A stretch of 30,305 nucleotides of DNA from an uncultured Azohydromonas sp. (lineage in GTDB: Bacteria > Pseudomonadota > Gammaproteobacteria > Burkholderiales > Burkholderiaceae_C), in contig NZ_CALAOH010000162.1 of NCBI RefSeq assembly GCF_937926365.1, positions 1 through 30,305 on the forward strand. Reading direction: 5' to 3'. Below, one piece after another: positions 18,424-26,286 of this stretch. The first letter of the stretch is position 1, and each line of letters opens with the position of its first letter. The position numbers and the translations under genes were made by a program. The notes under the pieces were generated by a model. That model had not been told where the DNA came from. It searched no databases and saw nothing but the letters and a program-made list of their open reading frames with translations.

Positions 18424-18439
18424 CCGTGCGCAAGCACGG
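18424..18439. promoter_or_regulatory. GNRA-type stem-loop near the epimerase leader
   Basis: A perfect 6-bp stem, CCGTGC/GCACGG, closes a GCAA tetraloop on the plus strand, followed by TGTTATTT. It lies 50 bp upstream of the epimerase start, which is on the other strand. It could be a weak terminator for plus-strand transcripts or part of the epimerase leader. Confidence 0.3.
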
Positions 18440-18795
18440 TGTTATTTGAGCTGAGTCAGTACTCGGCTGGATTCGGTGCTGTATGCGGGCCCGCGCCACG
18501 CCCGTGGTGGCTTCGTGCCGCATTGCACGCCGACGCCGCTCCAGCTGCCACGGCCCTGACACAGCCCGGCTCCAGGGCCTTAGGCTGCGCAGGACGTGCG
18601 CGTTTTGCTAGTACATTTCGTATCCAGCGCAGTGAATTCTCACATGGCGCAGTTTGGCATCCAGCTTCAGCAGATGCCACTTGAATTCGCTGGCTCAGCC
18701 GCGGAGATTCAATTTCAGTCCGGCGCGCTGTGCAAAGTTGCCAGCTTCACGGGTCTCAGCCACCCATTCAGGGCGTTGCTTGGGGATCTCCAGGA

Positions 18796-18812
18796 ATTTA
18801 TCACTGATAAAT
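18796..18812. promoter_or_regulatory. 17-bp perfect palindrome, likely operator
   Basis: ATTTATCA-C-TGATAAAT is a perfect inverted repeat with a 1-nt centre, inside an A/T-rich patch about 120 bp before the export operon start. The inner TATCACTGATA is the same 11-mer as the core of the tet operator, so a TetR-type or other dimeric repressor is a candidate. No regulator gene of that type is in the window. Confidence 0.4.
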
Positions 18813-18920
18813 CTTGCAAAATTGTAGAAATTGCTGGTCCTCTGAATGATGACCCTGATCAGCGTCATTTGGATCACGGTGTCCTTGGACGGGGGTCCAT
18901 GGGTGGTGGGCGGCACGAGC

Positions 18921-18926
18921 AGGAGG
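18921..18926 (+). promoter_or_regulatory. Ribosome binding site deciding a TTG start
   Basis: A consensus AGGAGG lies 5 nt before the TTG at 18932. No in-frame ATG or GTG downstream would preserve the lipoprotein signal, so this site fixes the unusual TTG start of the export lipoprotein. Confidence 0.8.
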
Positions 18927-18931
18927 AGAGC

Positions 18932-19564
18932 TTGAACACGATTTCGAATCTGAGCGCGCGTTCTGGTCGCGGCCTGTTGGCCGCTGTCGCGTTGGCGTTG
19001 CTGGGGGCCTGTTCCAGCACGCCGGACTTTCCCCCGGCGCCGCCGCTGGCCGCCAGCGACGACTATTCCTACATCATTGGCCCGGGCGATTCGTTGAACA
19101 TCATCGTTTCGCGCAACCCCGAGCTGTCGATGCAAGTGCCGGTGCGCCCGGACGGCAAGCTCGCCACGCCGCTGGTGGACGAGTTGGTGGCCCAGGGCAA
19201 GAACCCGCAGCAGCTCGCGCGCGAGCTGGAGCAGGCACTGGGCAAGTACGTGCGCGATCCGGTGGTGACGGTGATCGTCACCAACTTCGTCGGGCCCTAC
19301 AGCGAGCAGGTGCGCGTGGTGGGGCAGGCGGCCAAGCCGCAGTTCCTGCCCTACAAGCAGAAGATGACGCTGCTGGACGTGATGATCGCCGTGGGCGGCC
19401 TCACGGACTTCGCCGCCGGCAACAGCGCCACGATCCTGCGGACCTCCGAGGGCAACAAGCAGTACTCGGTGCGTCTGAAGGACCTGATCAACCGGGGAGA
19501 CATTTCGGCCAACGTCGAGATGCGCCCGGGCGACATCCTGATCATCCCCCAGAGTTATTTCTGA
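18932..19564 (+). CDS. Polysaccharide export outer-membrane lipoprotein (Wza/EpsE-like, TIGR03027-like)
   Basis: This 210-residue product begins at TTG with a consensus ribosome site. The signal peptide ends in the lipobox LLGAC, with lipidated Cys27, so it is anchored in the outer membrane after export. The poly_export domain begins YIIGPGDSLNIIVSRNPELS (about 48-67), and a SLBB-type second domain follows (VRVVGQAAKPQFLPYKQKMTLLDVM; AVGGLTDFAAGN). The end MRPGDILIIPQSYF is typical of XrtA-locus export proteins. It should form the outer-membrane part of the polymer channel with the chain-length protein that follows after 81 bp. It is the first gene of the long operon that runs past the right edge. 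Confidence 0.95.
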   Translation: MNTISNLSARSGRGLLAAVALALLGACSSTPDFPPAPPLAASDDYSYIIGPGDSLNIIVSRNPELSMQVPVRPDGKLATPLVDELVAQGKNPQQLARELEQALGKYVRDPVVTVIVTNFVGPYSEQVRVVGQAAKPQFLPYKQKMTLLDVMIAVGGLTDFAAGNSATILRTSEGNKQYSVRLKDLINRGDISANVEMRPGDILIIPQSYF

Positions 19565-19645
19565 CCGCCGTCGGCAGCGCAGGACTGCCGCGGGCGGCTG
19601 GGGTCCGGGTGAGCGGGCCCCAACGGAGTCTTGGAAGGAATCCTG

Positions 19646-21217
19646 ATGGAAGAGCTGCTGGAGCAGCTGTCTGGTATCGCGCGCGGCATGTGGCGCTTCC
19701 GCTGGCATGGGCTCATCGTGGCCTGGGCCGTGGCGGTGATCGGCGGGGTGGTGGTGTGGCGCATGCCCGACCGCTACGAGGCCACGGCGCGCATCTACGT
19801 CGATACCCAGTCCATCCTGCGCCCGCTCATGTCCGGCCTCGCGGTGCAGCCCAACGTGGACCAGCAGCTGCAGATGCTGAGCCGCACGCTCATCAGCCGG
19901 CCCAACGTGGAAAAGCTCATCCACATGGCCAACCTCGACCTCAAGAACGCCACCAGCGCCGAGCAGGAGGCGCTGATCGAGTCGCTCACGCGCAAGCTCT
20001 CGATCAAGAGCGTGGGGCGCGACAACTTCTACACGCTGAGCTACCTGGATTCCAACCCGGAGAAGGCGCGCCGCGTGATCCAGTCGCTGGTGTCGATCTT
20101 CGTGGAATCGAGCCTGGGCGCCAGCCGCCAGGACACCAACTCCGCCAAGCAGTTCCTGGACGAGCAGATCAAGACCTACCGCGCCAAGCTGGAGGAGGCC
20201 GAGTCGCGGCTCAAGGAATTCCGGCTGCGCAACATCGAGCTGCAGTCCGGCGACGGCACGGACATCACCTCGCGGCTGGGCAACATGGGCGCGCAGCTGG
20301 AGGAGGCCAAGCTGCAGTTGCGCGAGGCCGAGACCGCGCGCGACGCGGCCCGCGCGCAGCTGGCGGGCGCCAAGAGCCTGGGCGGCACCACCTCGGCGGC
20401 AGGCGTGGCGTCGGACGTCCCGATGCCCGTGTCCACGCCCGAGATCGACGCGCGCCTGGACGCGCAGCGCCGCCACCTCGACGGGCTGCTGCAGCGCTTC
20501 ACCGACCAGCACCCCGAGGTGCTGGCGACACGGCGGCTGCTCAAGGAGCTGGAGGAGCAGAAGCAGCGCGAGGTGGAGGAGCTGCGGCGCACCGCCTCCA
20601 GCGGCGCGGTGCTCAGCGGCGCCGGCAACACCAACCTGGCCTACCAGGAGATCACGCGGCTGCTGGCCACCAGCGAGGTGCAGGTAGCCTCGCTGCGCGC
20701 GCGCGTGGAGGAGTACAGCACCCGCTACGCCGCCGCGCGCGAGGCGCTCAAGAGCGCGCCGGCGCTGGAGGCCGAAGCCGCGCAGCTCAACCGCGACTAC
20801 GACATCCACAAGAAGAACTACGAGATGCTCGTGTCCCGGCGCGAGTCGGCCACCATCTCCGGACAGCTCGAGGACGCGGGCGTGGCCGAGTTCCGGCTCG
20901 TGGACCCGCCGCGCGTGCCTTCCAAGCCCTCCGCGCCCAACCGGCTGCTGCTGCTGCCGGTGGTGCTGGTGGCGGCGCTGGGCCTGGGCGTGGCCGTGAC
21001 CTTCGCCCTGAGCCACCTGCGCCCGGTCTTCTACCAGGGCGGTGAGCTGCGCAGGAAGCTGGAGCTGCCGTTGCTGGGCGTGGTCACGCTGGTGATGACG
21101 GACACGCAGATACGCCAGGAACGCGTCGATCGCATGCGCTTCCTCGGCGCCCTGGGCAGCCTGCTGGTCCTGTTGATGGCGGCCATGGCGCTGACCGCGC
21201 TCAAGTCGATGAAATGA
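19646..21217 (+). CDS. Polysaccharide chain-length determinant (Wzc-N / TIGR03007-like)
   Basis: The protein has 523 residues. The Wzz domain at the N-terminus has a membrane segment near residues 25-42 (LIVAWAVAVIGGVVVW) followed by YEATARIYVDTQSILRPLMSG. A long periplasmic coiled-coil region (about 165-240 and 300-400) comes next, then a GNVR-like motif region ending in PPRVPSKPSAPNRLL, a second membrane segment (about 433-458) and a third near the C-terminus (about 498-518). No kinase domain is attached; that function is in the next gene. The start is ATG 19646 with GGAAGGA upstream; TTG 19631 is an in-frame alternative. It should set polymer length and link the inner-membrane machinery to the export lipoprotein. 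Confidence 0.94.
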   Translation: MEELLEQLSGIARGMWRFRWHGLIVAWAVAVIGGVVVWRMPDRYEATARIYVDTQSILRPLMSGLAVQPNVDQQLQMLSRTLISRPNVEKLIHMANLDLKNATSAEQEALIESLTRKLSIKSVGRDNFYTLSYLDSNPEKARRVIQSLVSIFVESSLGASRQDTNSAKQFLDEQIKTYRAKLEEAESRLKEFRLRNIELQSGDGTDITSRLGNMGAQLEEAKLQLREAETARDAARAQLAGAKSLGGTTSAAGVASDVPMPVSTPEIDARLDAQRRHLDGLLQRFTDQHPEVLATRRLLKELEEQKQREVEELRRTASSGAVLSGAGNTNLAYQEITRLLATSEVQVASLRARVEEYSTRYAAAREALKSAPALEAEAAQLNRDYDIHKKNYEMLVSRRESATISGQLEDAGVAEFRLVDPPRVPSKPSAPNRLLLLPVVLVAALGLGVAVTFALSHLRPVFYQGGELRRKLELPLLGVVTLVMTDTQIRQERVDRMRFLGALGSLLVLLMAAMALTALKSMK

Positions 21218-21221
21218 CGGC

Positions 21222-22478
21222 ATGAGCACCTTGATCGAACAAGCCGCCGCGCGACTGGCCCAACTGCGCAACGCGGGTCTGGCGCCGGCCCCGGCCCGCG
21301 CACCGGCCGACGCTGGCGTCGAGGCGGCGCCGCCGCAGCAGCAGCTGCGCGACGCCCTGCCGCTGCTGCCGCCCGACTTCTCCGCCGATCTGCCCCCGGC
21401 CTACGTGCCGCCGCTGCCGCCGGAGCTCTCGCCGGAACTGCCCCCGCCGTTCCAACCCGAGCTGCCCCCGCCGTTCCAGGCGGAGTTGCCGCCGCCGTTC
21501 CCGCCGCAGCCGTCCACGCCCTTCGCTTCCGGCTACGGGCCGGAGCTGCATCCCTCGGAGCCGCAGCCGCCGCTGTCCACGGGCTTCCCGTACGAGGCGC
21601 AGTCCCAGGCGGCCGCGGGCTTCCAGCCCGACCAGGGCTACCCCCCGCCCATGCCCATGCCCATGTACGGCCATGGCGTGGGCACGGTGGCGACCCCGCG
21701 TCCCATGACGGCGACCTCGCGCCGCGTGGAGCTGGACTTGCGGCGGCTGGCGGCGGCCAACTTCGTCACGCCCGGCGCACCGCGCAGCCGCATCGCGGAC
21801 CAGTACCGCGTCATCAAGCGGCCGCTGATCGCCAACGCGCTGGGCAAGGGGGCCGCACCGGTGGCGCACGGCAACCGCATCATGGTCACCAGCGCGCTGC
21901 CGGGCGAGGGCAAGACTTTCACCTCGGTCAACCTGGCGCTGAGCATCGCCGCCGAGCTCGACACCACGGTGATGCTGGTGGATGCCGACGTCGGCCGGCC
22001 CTCGGTGCTCAAGACGCTGGGCCTGGCGCCGGGGCCGGGGCTGCTGGACGTGCTCGAAGGGCGTGCCACCATGCCCGAGGTGCTGCTGCGCACCAACATC
22101 GACAAGCTCACGCTGCTGTCCGCCGGCACGCTGCACGACCGCGCCACGGAGGTGCTCGCCAGCGACGGCATGCACTCGCTGCTGCAGGAAGTGGCGCAGC
22201 GCTACGACGACCGCATCATCATCTTCGACTCGCCGCCGCTGCTGCTGACCACCGAGGCCCGCGCCCTGGCCAGCCACATGGGCCAGGTCATCATGGTGGT
22301 GCGGGCCGGACACACCAGCCAGTCGGACGTGCGGGCTGCGCTCGACACCATCGAGTTCTGTCCCGTCAAGCTGCTGCTGCTCAACCAGGCTCGCAGCTCC
22401 AAGTTCGATACCTACTCAACGGGACACAAATACGGCTATGGCTATGGGGAAGAGCAGGCTGAGCAGCAACCGGGCTGA
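21222..22478 (+). CDS. BY-kinase-like ATPase of the XrtA locus (TIGR03018-like) with Pro-rich N-terminus
   Basis: The protein has 418 residues. The C-terminal ~230 residues form a P-loop domain with Walker A SALPGEGKT (224-232), Walker A' MLVDADVGRPS (about 250) and Walker B IIIFDSPP, as in tyrosine autokinases CpsD/Wzc. The tail is Tyr-rich (YSTGHKYGYGYGEE), the place where BY-kinases autophosphorylate. The first ~165 residues are unusual: they are rich in Pro, Ala and Gln and contain three 8-residue repeats ELPPPFQx (72-95). They are probably disordered and may bind a partner. It follows the chain-length gene by 4 bp and supplies the cytoplasmic kinase partner missing there. Kinase activity is inferred. 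Confidence 0.92.
   Translation: MSTLIEQAAARLAQLRNAGLAPAPARAPADAGVEAAPPQQQLRDALPLLPPDFSADLPPAYVPPLPPELSPELPPPFQPELPPPFQAELPPPFPPQPSTPFASGYGPELHPSEPQPPLSTGFPYEAQSQAAAGFQPDQGYPPPMPMPMYGHGVGTVATPRPMTATSRRVELDLRRLAAANFVTPGAPRSRIADQYRVIKRPLIANALGKGAAPVAHGNRIMVTSALPGEGKTFTSVNLALSIAAELDTTVMLVDADVGRPSVLKTLGLAPGPGLLDVLEGRATMPEVLLRTNIDKLTLLSAGTLHDRATEVLASDGMHSLLQEVAQRYDDRIIIFDSPPLLLTTEARALASHMGQVIMVVRAGHTSQSDVRAALDTIEFCPVKLLLLNQARSSKFDTYSTGHKYGYGYGEEQAEQQPG
21435..21506 (+). repeat. Three 24-bp in-frame repeats encoding ELPPPFxx
   Basis: There are three direct copies (21435-21458, 21459-21482, 21483-21506) of a 24-bp unit that begins GARYTGCC and encodes Glu-Leu-Pro-Pro-Pro-Phe plus two variable residues, within the kinase-like gene. 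Looser copies precede them (SADLPPAY, PELSPELPP). Confidence 0.85.
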
Positions 22479-22508
22479 GGCGCGCACGCGCCGCGGGAAC
22501 TCGTGCCG

Positions 22509-24077
22509 ATGAGGCCCCCACGGGCGCCGTGCCGCGCGGCCTGGCCCGCGCTGGGACTGCTGACGCTGGCGGCCGTGCCCGCCTGGGCGCAGCAGACGAT
22601 GCAGCAGCAGCAGCTTGCGCCGGCGCCGCAGGCGGCGCAGGAGGAGCCGCAGAACACGCTCAGCGCCCCGCCGCTGGAGCTGCGGCTGGGGGCGATGCAG
22701 ACCTTCACCGACAACGTGGACCTCGCCACGACGGACAAGCGTGCCGATGCCATCACGCGGCTGTCGCCCGGGTTGCGCTGGGTCAGCCGCGCCGGCCGCG
22801 TGCGGGGCTTCGTGGACTATTCGCTCAACACGCTGACCTACGCGCGCAGCGGCGACACCGACCTGCGCAACGCGCTCGCGGCCAACGCCACGGCCGAGTT
22901 GCTGGAGCAGCGTGCCTACCTCGACGCGCAGGCCGTGATCTCGCAGCAGTCGGTCAACCCGCTGGACGCGCAGTCCGTCGATCCCCAGGTCGGCCGCGAC
23001 AACCGCACCGAGGTGCGTACCTTGAGCCTGACGCCGCGCGTGCAGGGCCGGCTCGGCGACGTGGCCCAGTGGGACGCGAGCCTGGGCTACCAGGCCAGCC
23101 ACGCCACGTCCTCCAGCGTGTCGAACTTCTCGTCCACGAGCGCGCAGGCGCGCCTGGGCAACGGCGAGGCGCTCACGGCGCTGCGCTGGTCGCTGCAGGC
23201 CGCCCACGTCGCGCGGCGCTTCAACGGCGGGCGCAGCACCGCGGAGGACAGCCTGCGCGGCGTGCTGGACTACCGCGTCAACCACGAACTCAGCGCCGGC
23301 GCGATCGTCGGCTGGGAGTCCACCGACATCATCTCCACGACCAAGGAGAGCCACGTCACCCGCGGCCTGCGCCTGAGCTGGATACCTAGCGAGCGCACTC
23401 AGCTGAGCGCCGAGGTGGAGCGGCGCTTCTTCGGCACCGCGCACAACGTCGGCTTCCTCTACCGGCTGCCGCGCGCGGTGCTGTCCTTCTCCGACGTGCG
23501 CAGCCTCTCCAACGGCGTGGGGCAGCCCAGCACGGTCACGCAGGGCACCTGGTACGACGTGTTCAGTCAGCAGTTCTCCGGCGTGCCGGACAGCCAGCGT
23601 GACGTGCTGGTGCAAGCCGCGCTGCGCGAGCGCGGCATCAACGCCAGCCCCGATGAGCTGCAGTCGTTCCTGAGCTCGGGCGTGACCGTGAACCGCCAGC
23701 AGCAGCTCGCCTTCGCCTGGCTGCTGCCGCGCGACACCATTGCGTTCGCGCTGCAGCAAAGCGACGCCCGCCGCATCAGTAGCCTGGTTGCCGGGACCGA
23801 CGTGTTCTCCTCCTTCAGCAACGTTCGCCAGCGCGGCTACTCGCTCACGCTGGCGCACCGGCTCACGCCCCTGTCCACGCTCACGCTCGGGTTCATGCAA
23901 CGCCAGGCTTCAGGCGATGCCGTCGAAACCAAATTGCGCTCGATGACGGCCACCTGGTCCACGCAGCTCAACACGCGCGCCAGTTTCTCGCTCCTGGGCC
24001 GGCACGCGCGCTTCAGCAGCACCACCGAGCCCTACACCGAGTCGGCCCTGATGGGTACGTTCACGACGATCTTCTGA
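22509..24077 (+). CDS. XrtA-locus outer-membrane beta-barrel protein (TIGR03016-like)
   Basis: The 522-residue product has a signal peptide (MRPPRAPCRAAWPALGLLTL, ending AWAQQ), then a Gln-rich stretch and many alternating hydrophobic/polar strands of about ten residues (for example RLSPGLRWVS, VRGFVDYSLNTLTYAR and the final ALMGTFTTIF). The C-terminal Phe is the usual sorting signal of outer-membrane barrels. These features and the location match the PEP-CTERM-associated TIGR03016 family. A role in polymer secretion is suggested by position. It starts at ATG 22509; GTG 22503, with closer spacing to GGGA, would add two residues. Confidence 0.88.
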   Translation: MRPPRAPCRAAWPALGLLTLAAVPAWAQQTMQQQQLAPAPQAAQEEPQNTLSAPPLELRLGAMQTFTDNVDLATTDKRADAITRLSPGLRWVSRAGRVRGFVDYSLNTLTYARSGDTDLRNALAANATAELLEQRAYLDAQAVISQQSVNPLDAQSVDPQVGRDNRTEVRTLSLTPRVQGRLGDVAQWDASLGYQASHATSSSVSNFSSTSAQARLGNGEALTALRWSLQAAHVARRFNGGRSTAEDSLRGVLDYRVNHELSAGAIVGWESTDIISTTKESHVTRGLRLSWIPSERTQLSAEVERRFFGTAHNVGFLYRLPRAVLSFSDVRSLSNGVGQPSTVTQGTWYDVFSQQFSGVPDSQRDVLVQAALRERGINASPDELQSFLSSGVTVNRQQQLAFAWLLPRDTIAFALQQSDARRISSLVAGTDVFSSFSNVRQRGYSLTLAHRLTPLSTLTLGFMQRQASGDAVETKLRSMTATWSTQLNTRASFSLLGRHARFSSTTEPYTESALMGTFTTIF

Positions 24078-24086
24078 GCATCCACC

Positions 24087-25142
24087 ATGTACGAAGACTT
24101 CTACGGGCTGAGCTGCAAGCCGTTCCAGCTCAATCCTGATCCGGCCTTCTACTTCGCCAGCAAGCAGCACCGCCGCGCCAAGGCCTACCTGGACTACGGT
24201 GTGATGCGCAACGAGGGCTTCATCGTCATCACCGGCGAGATCGGTGCGGGCAAGACCACCGTGCTGCGCGGGCTGCTCGAGAGCATCAACCAGAAGCAGG
24301 TGGTGGTGGGCCAGCTCGTGACGACGCAGCTCGACGCGGAGGACACGCTGCGCATGGTGGGCGCAGCCTTCGGGCTGCGCGTCAAGGACGTGCCCAAGTC
24401 GGAGCTGCTCATCGCGCTGGAGGCGTTCCTGCTGAGCGTGGCCCAGGAGGGCAAGCGCTGCCTGCTGATCGTGGACGAGGCGCAGAACCTGACCATGCGC
24501 GCGGTCGAGGAGCTGCGCATGCTCTCCAACTACCAGCTCGGCAACCACTCGCTGCTGCAGAGCTTCCTGCTGGGGCAGCCCGAGTTCCGCCGCATCCTGC
24601 AGCGCCCGGAGATGGAGCAGTTCCGCCAGCGCGTGGCCGCCACCTGCCACATCGGCCCGATGGACCTGGAGGACACGCAGCACTACATCGAGCACCGGCT
24701 GCAGTGCGCCGGCGCCGCGCCGGGCAAGCCCGAGTTCGAGCACGGCGTGTTCGAGCGCGTGCACCAGGCCAGCGGCGGCATCCCGCGGCGCATCAACGCG
24801 CTGTGCGACCGGCTGCTGCTGCTGGGCTACCTCAGCGGCAGCACGCGGCTGACGAAGGACTACGTGGAGCAGGTGATCAGCGAGCTCGCCAGCGAGGCCG
24901 CGCTGCCCAACGGCGCCGCCACGGTGCTGCCCGAGGACATGCCGCTGCTGCTGCAGGGTCGGCCCGCGCCGCACGAGGTGTCGCGGCTGATCGAGCAGCA
25001 CAACGACGACCGGCTGCTGCGGCTGGAGCAAAGCCTGCTGCGGCTGGAACACATCAATTTGCAGACGCTGGCGCTGCTGCAGCGCCTGCTGGGCGCCGCG
25101 GGAGCGGACGGCGCCCATGAGCCCAAGGAGAACGAAACATGA
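24087..25142 (+). CDS. XrtA-associated ExeA-like ATPase (TIGR03015-like)
   Basis: This 351-residue AAA ATPase begins MYEDFYGLSCKPFQLNPDPA, the usual start of this family and of the secretion ATPase ExeA. Walker A is GEIGAGKTT (50-58), Walker B LLIVDEAQNL (126-135), followed by LRMLSNYQ and a sensor-2-like GGIPRRINALCDRLLL (about 231-246). The last 60 residues are probably helical (LLRLEQSLLRLEHINLQTLA). It is cytoplasmic and likely energises or organises export together with the outer-membrane barrel. The gene lies 9 bp after the barrel gene and overlaps wecB by ATGA. Confidence 0.94.
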   Translation: MYEDFYGLSCKPFQLNPDPAFYFASKQHRRAKAYLDYGVMRNEGFIVITGEIGAGKTTVLRGLLESINQKQVVVGQLVTTQLDAEDTLRMVGAAFGLRVKDVPKSELLIALEAFLLSVAQEGKRCLLIVDEAQNLTMRAVEELRMLSNYQLGNHSLLQSFLLGQPEFRRILQRPEMEQFRQRVAATCHIGPMDLEDTQHYIEHRLQCAGAAPGKPEFEHGVFERVHQASGGIPRRINALCDRLLLLGYLSGSTRLTKDYVEQVISELASEAALPNGAATVLPEDMPLLLQGRPAPHEVSRLIEQHNDDRLLRLEQSLLRLEHINLQTLALLQRLLGAAGADGAHEPKENET

Positions 25143-26272
25143 GCTTGAACGGTCCGGTGTTGTGCGTGGTGGGTGCGCGGCCCAATTTCATGAAGATGGC
25201 TCCCATCCTGCGCGCGCTGGCCGCGCACGAGCCGCCCATCCCGATGCTGCTGGTGCACACCGGCCAGCACTACGACGAGCAGATGAGCGACCAGCTCTTC
25301 CGCGACCTGAAGCTGCCGCGCCCGGACATCAACCTGGAAGTGGGCTCGGGCAGCCACGCGGTGCAGACCGCCGAGGTCATGCGCCGCTTCGAGCCGCTGC
25401 TCGACGAGCACCGCCCCAGCTGCGTGATCGTGGTGGGCGACGTCAACTCCACGCTGGCGTGCACGCTGGTGGCGGTGAAGAAGCACGTGCCGGTGGTGCA
25501 CGTGGAGGCGGGGCTGCGCAGCGGCGACCGCCTGATGCCCGAGGAGATCAACCGCGTGCTCACCGACCAGGTGGCCGACCGGCTCTACACCACCGAGCGC
25601 AGCGCGGCGGACAACCTGGCGCGCGAGGGCGTCGCGGCCGAGCGCGTGTGCTTCGCCGGCAACGTCATGATCGACTCGCTGCTGTCCAGCCGCGAGGCCG
25701 CGCGCGACCCCGGGCAGACGCTGGCCGCGCACGGCCTGGACCCGGCGCTGCTGGCGCAGGGCTACGGCGTGGTGACGATGCACCGGCCCTCCAACGTCGA
25801 CGACCCCGCCACGCTCGAAGCGCTGCTGCGCACGCTGGACGAGGTGGCGCAGAAGCTGCCGCTGGTGTTCGCGCTGCACCCGCGCACGCGCGGCAACATC
25901 GAGCGCTTCGGGCTGGGCGCGCTGCTGGACGCGCGCCGCACCGCGCTGCTGCCGCCGCAGGGCTACCTGGAGATGCTGGGCCTCATGGGCCGTGCCACGC
26001 TGATGCTGACCGACTCCGGCGGGCTGCAGGAGGAGAGCACCGCGCTGGGCGTGCCGTGCCTGACGCTGCGCGAGAACACCGAGCGTCCCATCACGGTGGA
26101 GCAGGGCACCAACACGCTGGTGGGCCGCGACCGCGAGGCCATCCTGCAGGGCGTGGAGCAGGTGCTGGCCGGGCAGGGCAAGCGCGGGCGCGTGCCGGAG
26201 CTGTGGGACGGCCATGCCGCCGAGCGCATTGCGGCCGACCTGTGGCAGTGGCTCAGGAATCGCGCGTCCTGA
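25139..26272 (+). CDS. wecB: UDP-N-acetylglucosamine 2-epimerase (non-hydrolysing)
   Basis: The 377-residue enzyme interconverts UDP-GlcNAc and UDP-ManNAc in the cytosol. The signature elements are GARPNFMKMAPI near the N-terminus, HTGQHYDEQMS, VGDVNST, HVEAGLRSGDRLMPEEINR (with two glutamates expected at the active site), MHRPSNVDD, DSGGLQEE and ENTERPITVEQGTN. All the key positions I know from the E. coli enzyme appear present. It overlaps the ATPase gene by four bases, and the deacetylase gene follows after 14 bp. Its place in the operon suggests that ManNAc or a derived uronate is part of the polymer. Confidence 0.96.
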   Translation: MSLNGPVLCVVGARPNFMKMAPILRALAAHEPPIPMLLVHTGQHYDEQMSDQLFRDLKLPRPDINLEVGSGSHAVQTAEVMRRFEPLLDEHRPSCVIVVGDVNSTLACTLVAVKKHVPVVHVEAGLRSGDRLMPEEINRVLTDQVADRLYTTERSAADNLAREGVAAERVCFAGNVMIDSLLSSREAARDPGQTLAAHGLDPALLAQGYGVVTMHRPSNVDDPATLEALLRTLDEVAQKLPLVFALHPRTRGNIERFGLGALLDARRTALLPPQGYLEMLGLMGRATLMLTDSGGLQEESTALGVPCLTLRENTERPITVEQGTNTLVGRDREAILQGVEQVLAGQGKRGRVPELWDGHAAERIAADLWQWLRNRAS

Positions 26273-26286
26273 CCGATAACGCCTTC

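Larger units (their letters stand above)
18374..18931. other. Intergenic region between the epimerase and the export operon
   Basis: These 558 bp hold no gene I can support. The plus-strand frame from 18596 is only an upstream extension of the export lipoprotein frame, with no similarity I recognise and a far better start at 18932. The stretch around 18780-18870 is clearly richer in A and T than the surroundings and contains the palindrome at 18796-18812. A weak promoter-like pair TTGTAG-N17-AATGAT lies in 18824-18852. No GG-N10-GC sigma-54 element was found on the plus strand. Promoters for both divergent units should be located here. Confidence 0.55.

Noticed and set aside
18596..18931. Upstream extension of the export lipoprotein frame
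   Set aside because: It would place 112 residues before a clear lipoprotein signal peptide; the TTG at 18932 with a consensus AGGAGG is the better start.
18695..21271. Very long minus-strand open frame (858 codons) opposite the export lipoprotein and chain-length genes
   Set aside because: It is the mirror of strongly GC-biased coding sequence. Its translation is His/Arg/Gln-rich without domains, whereas the plus-strand frames match known families.
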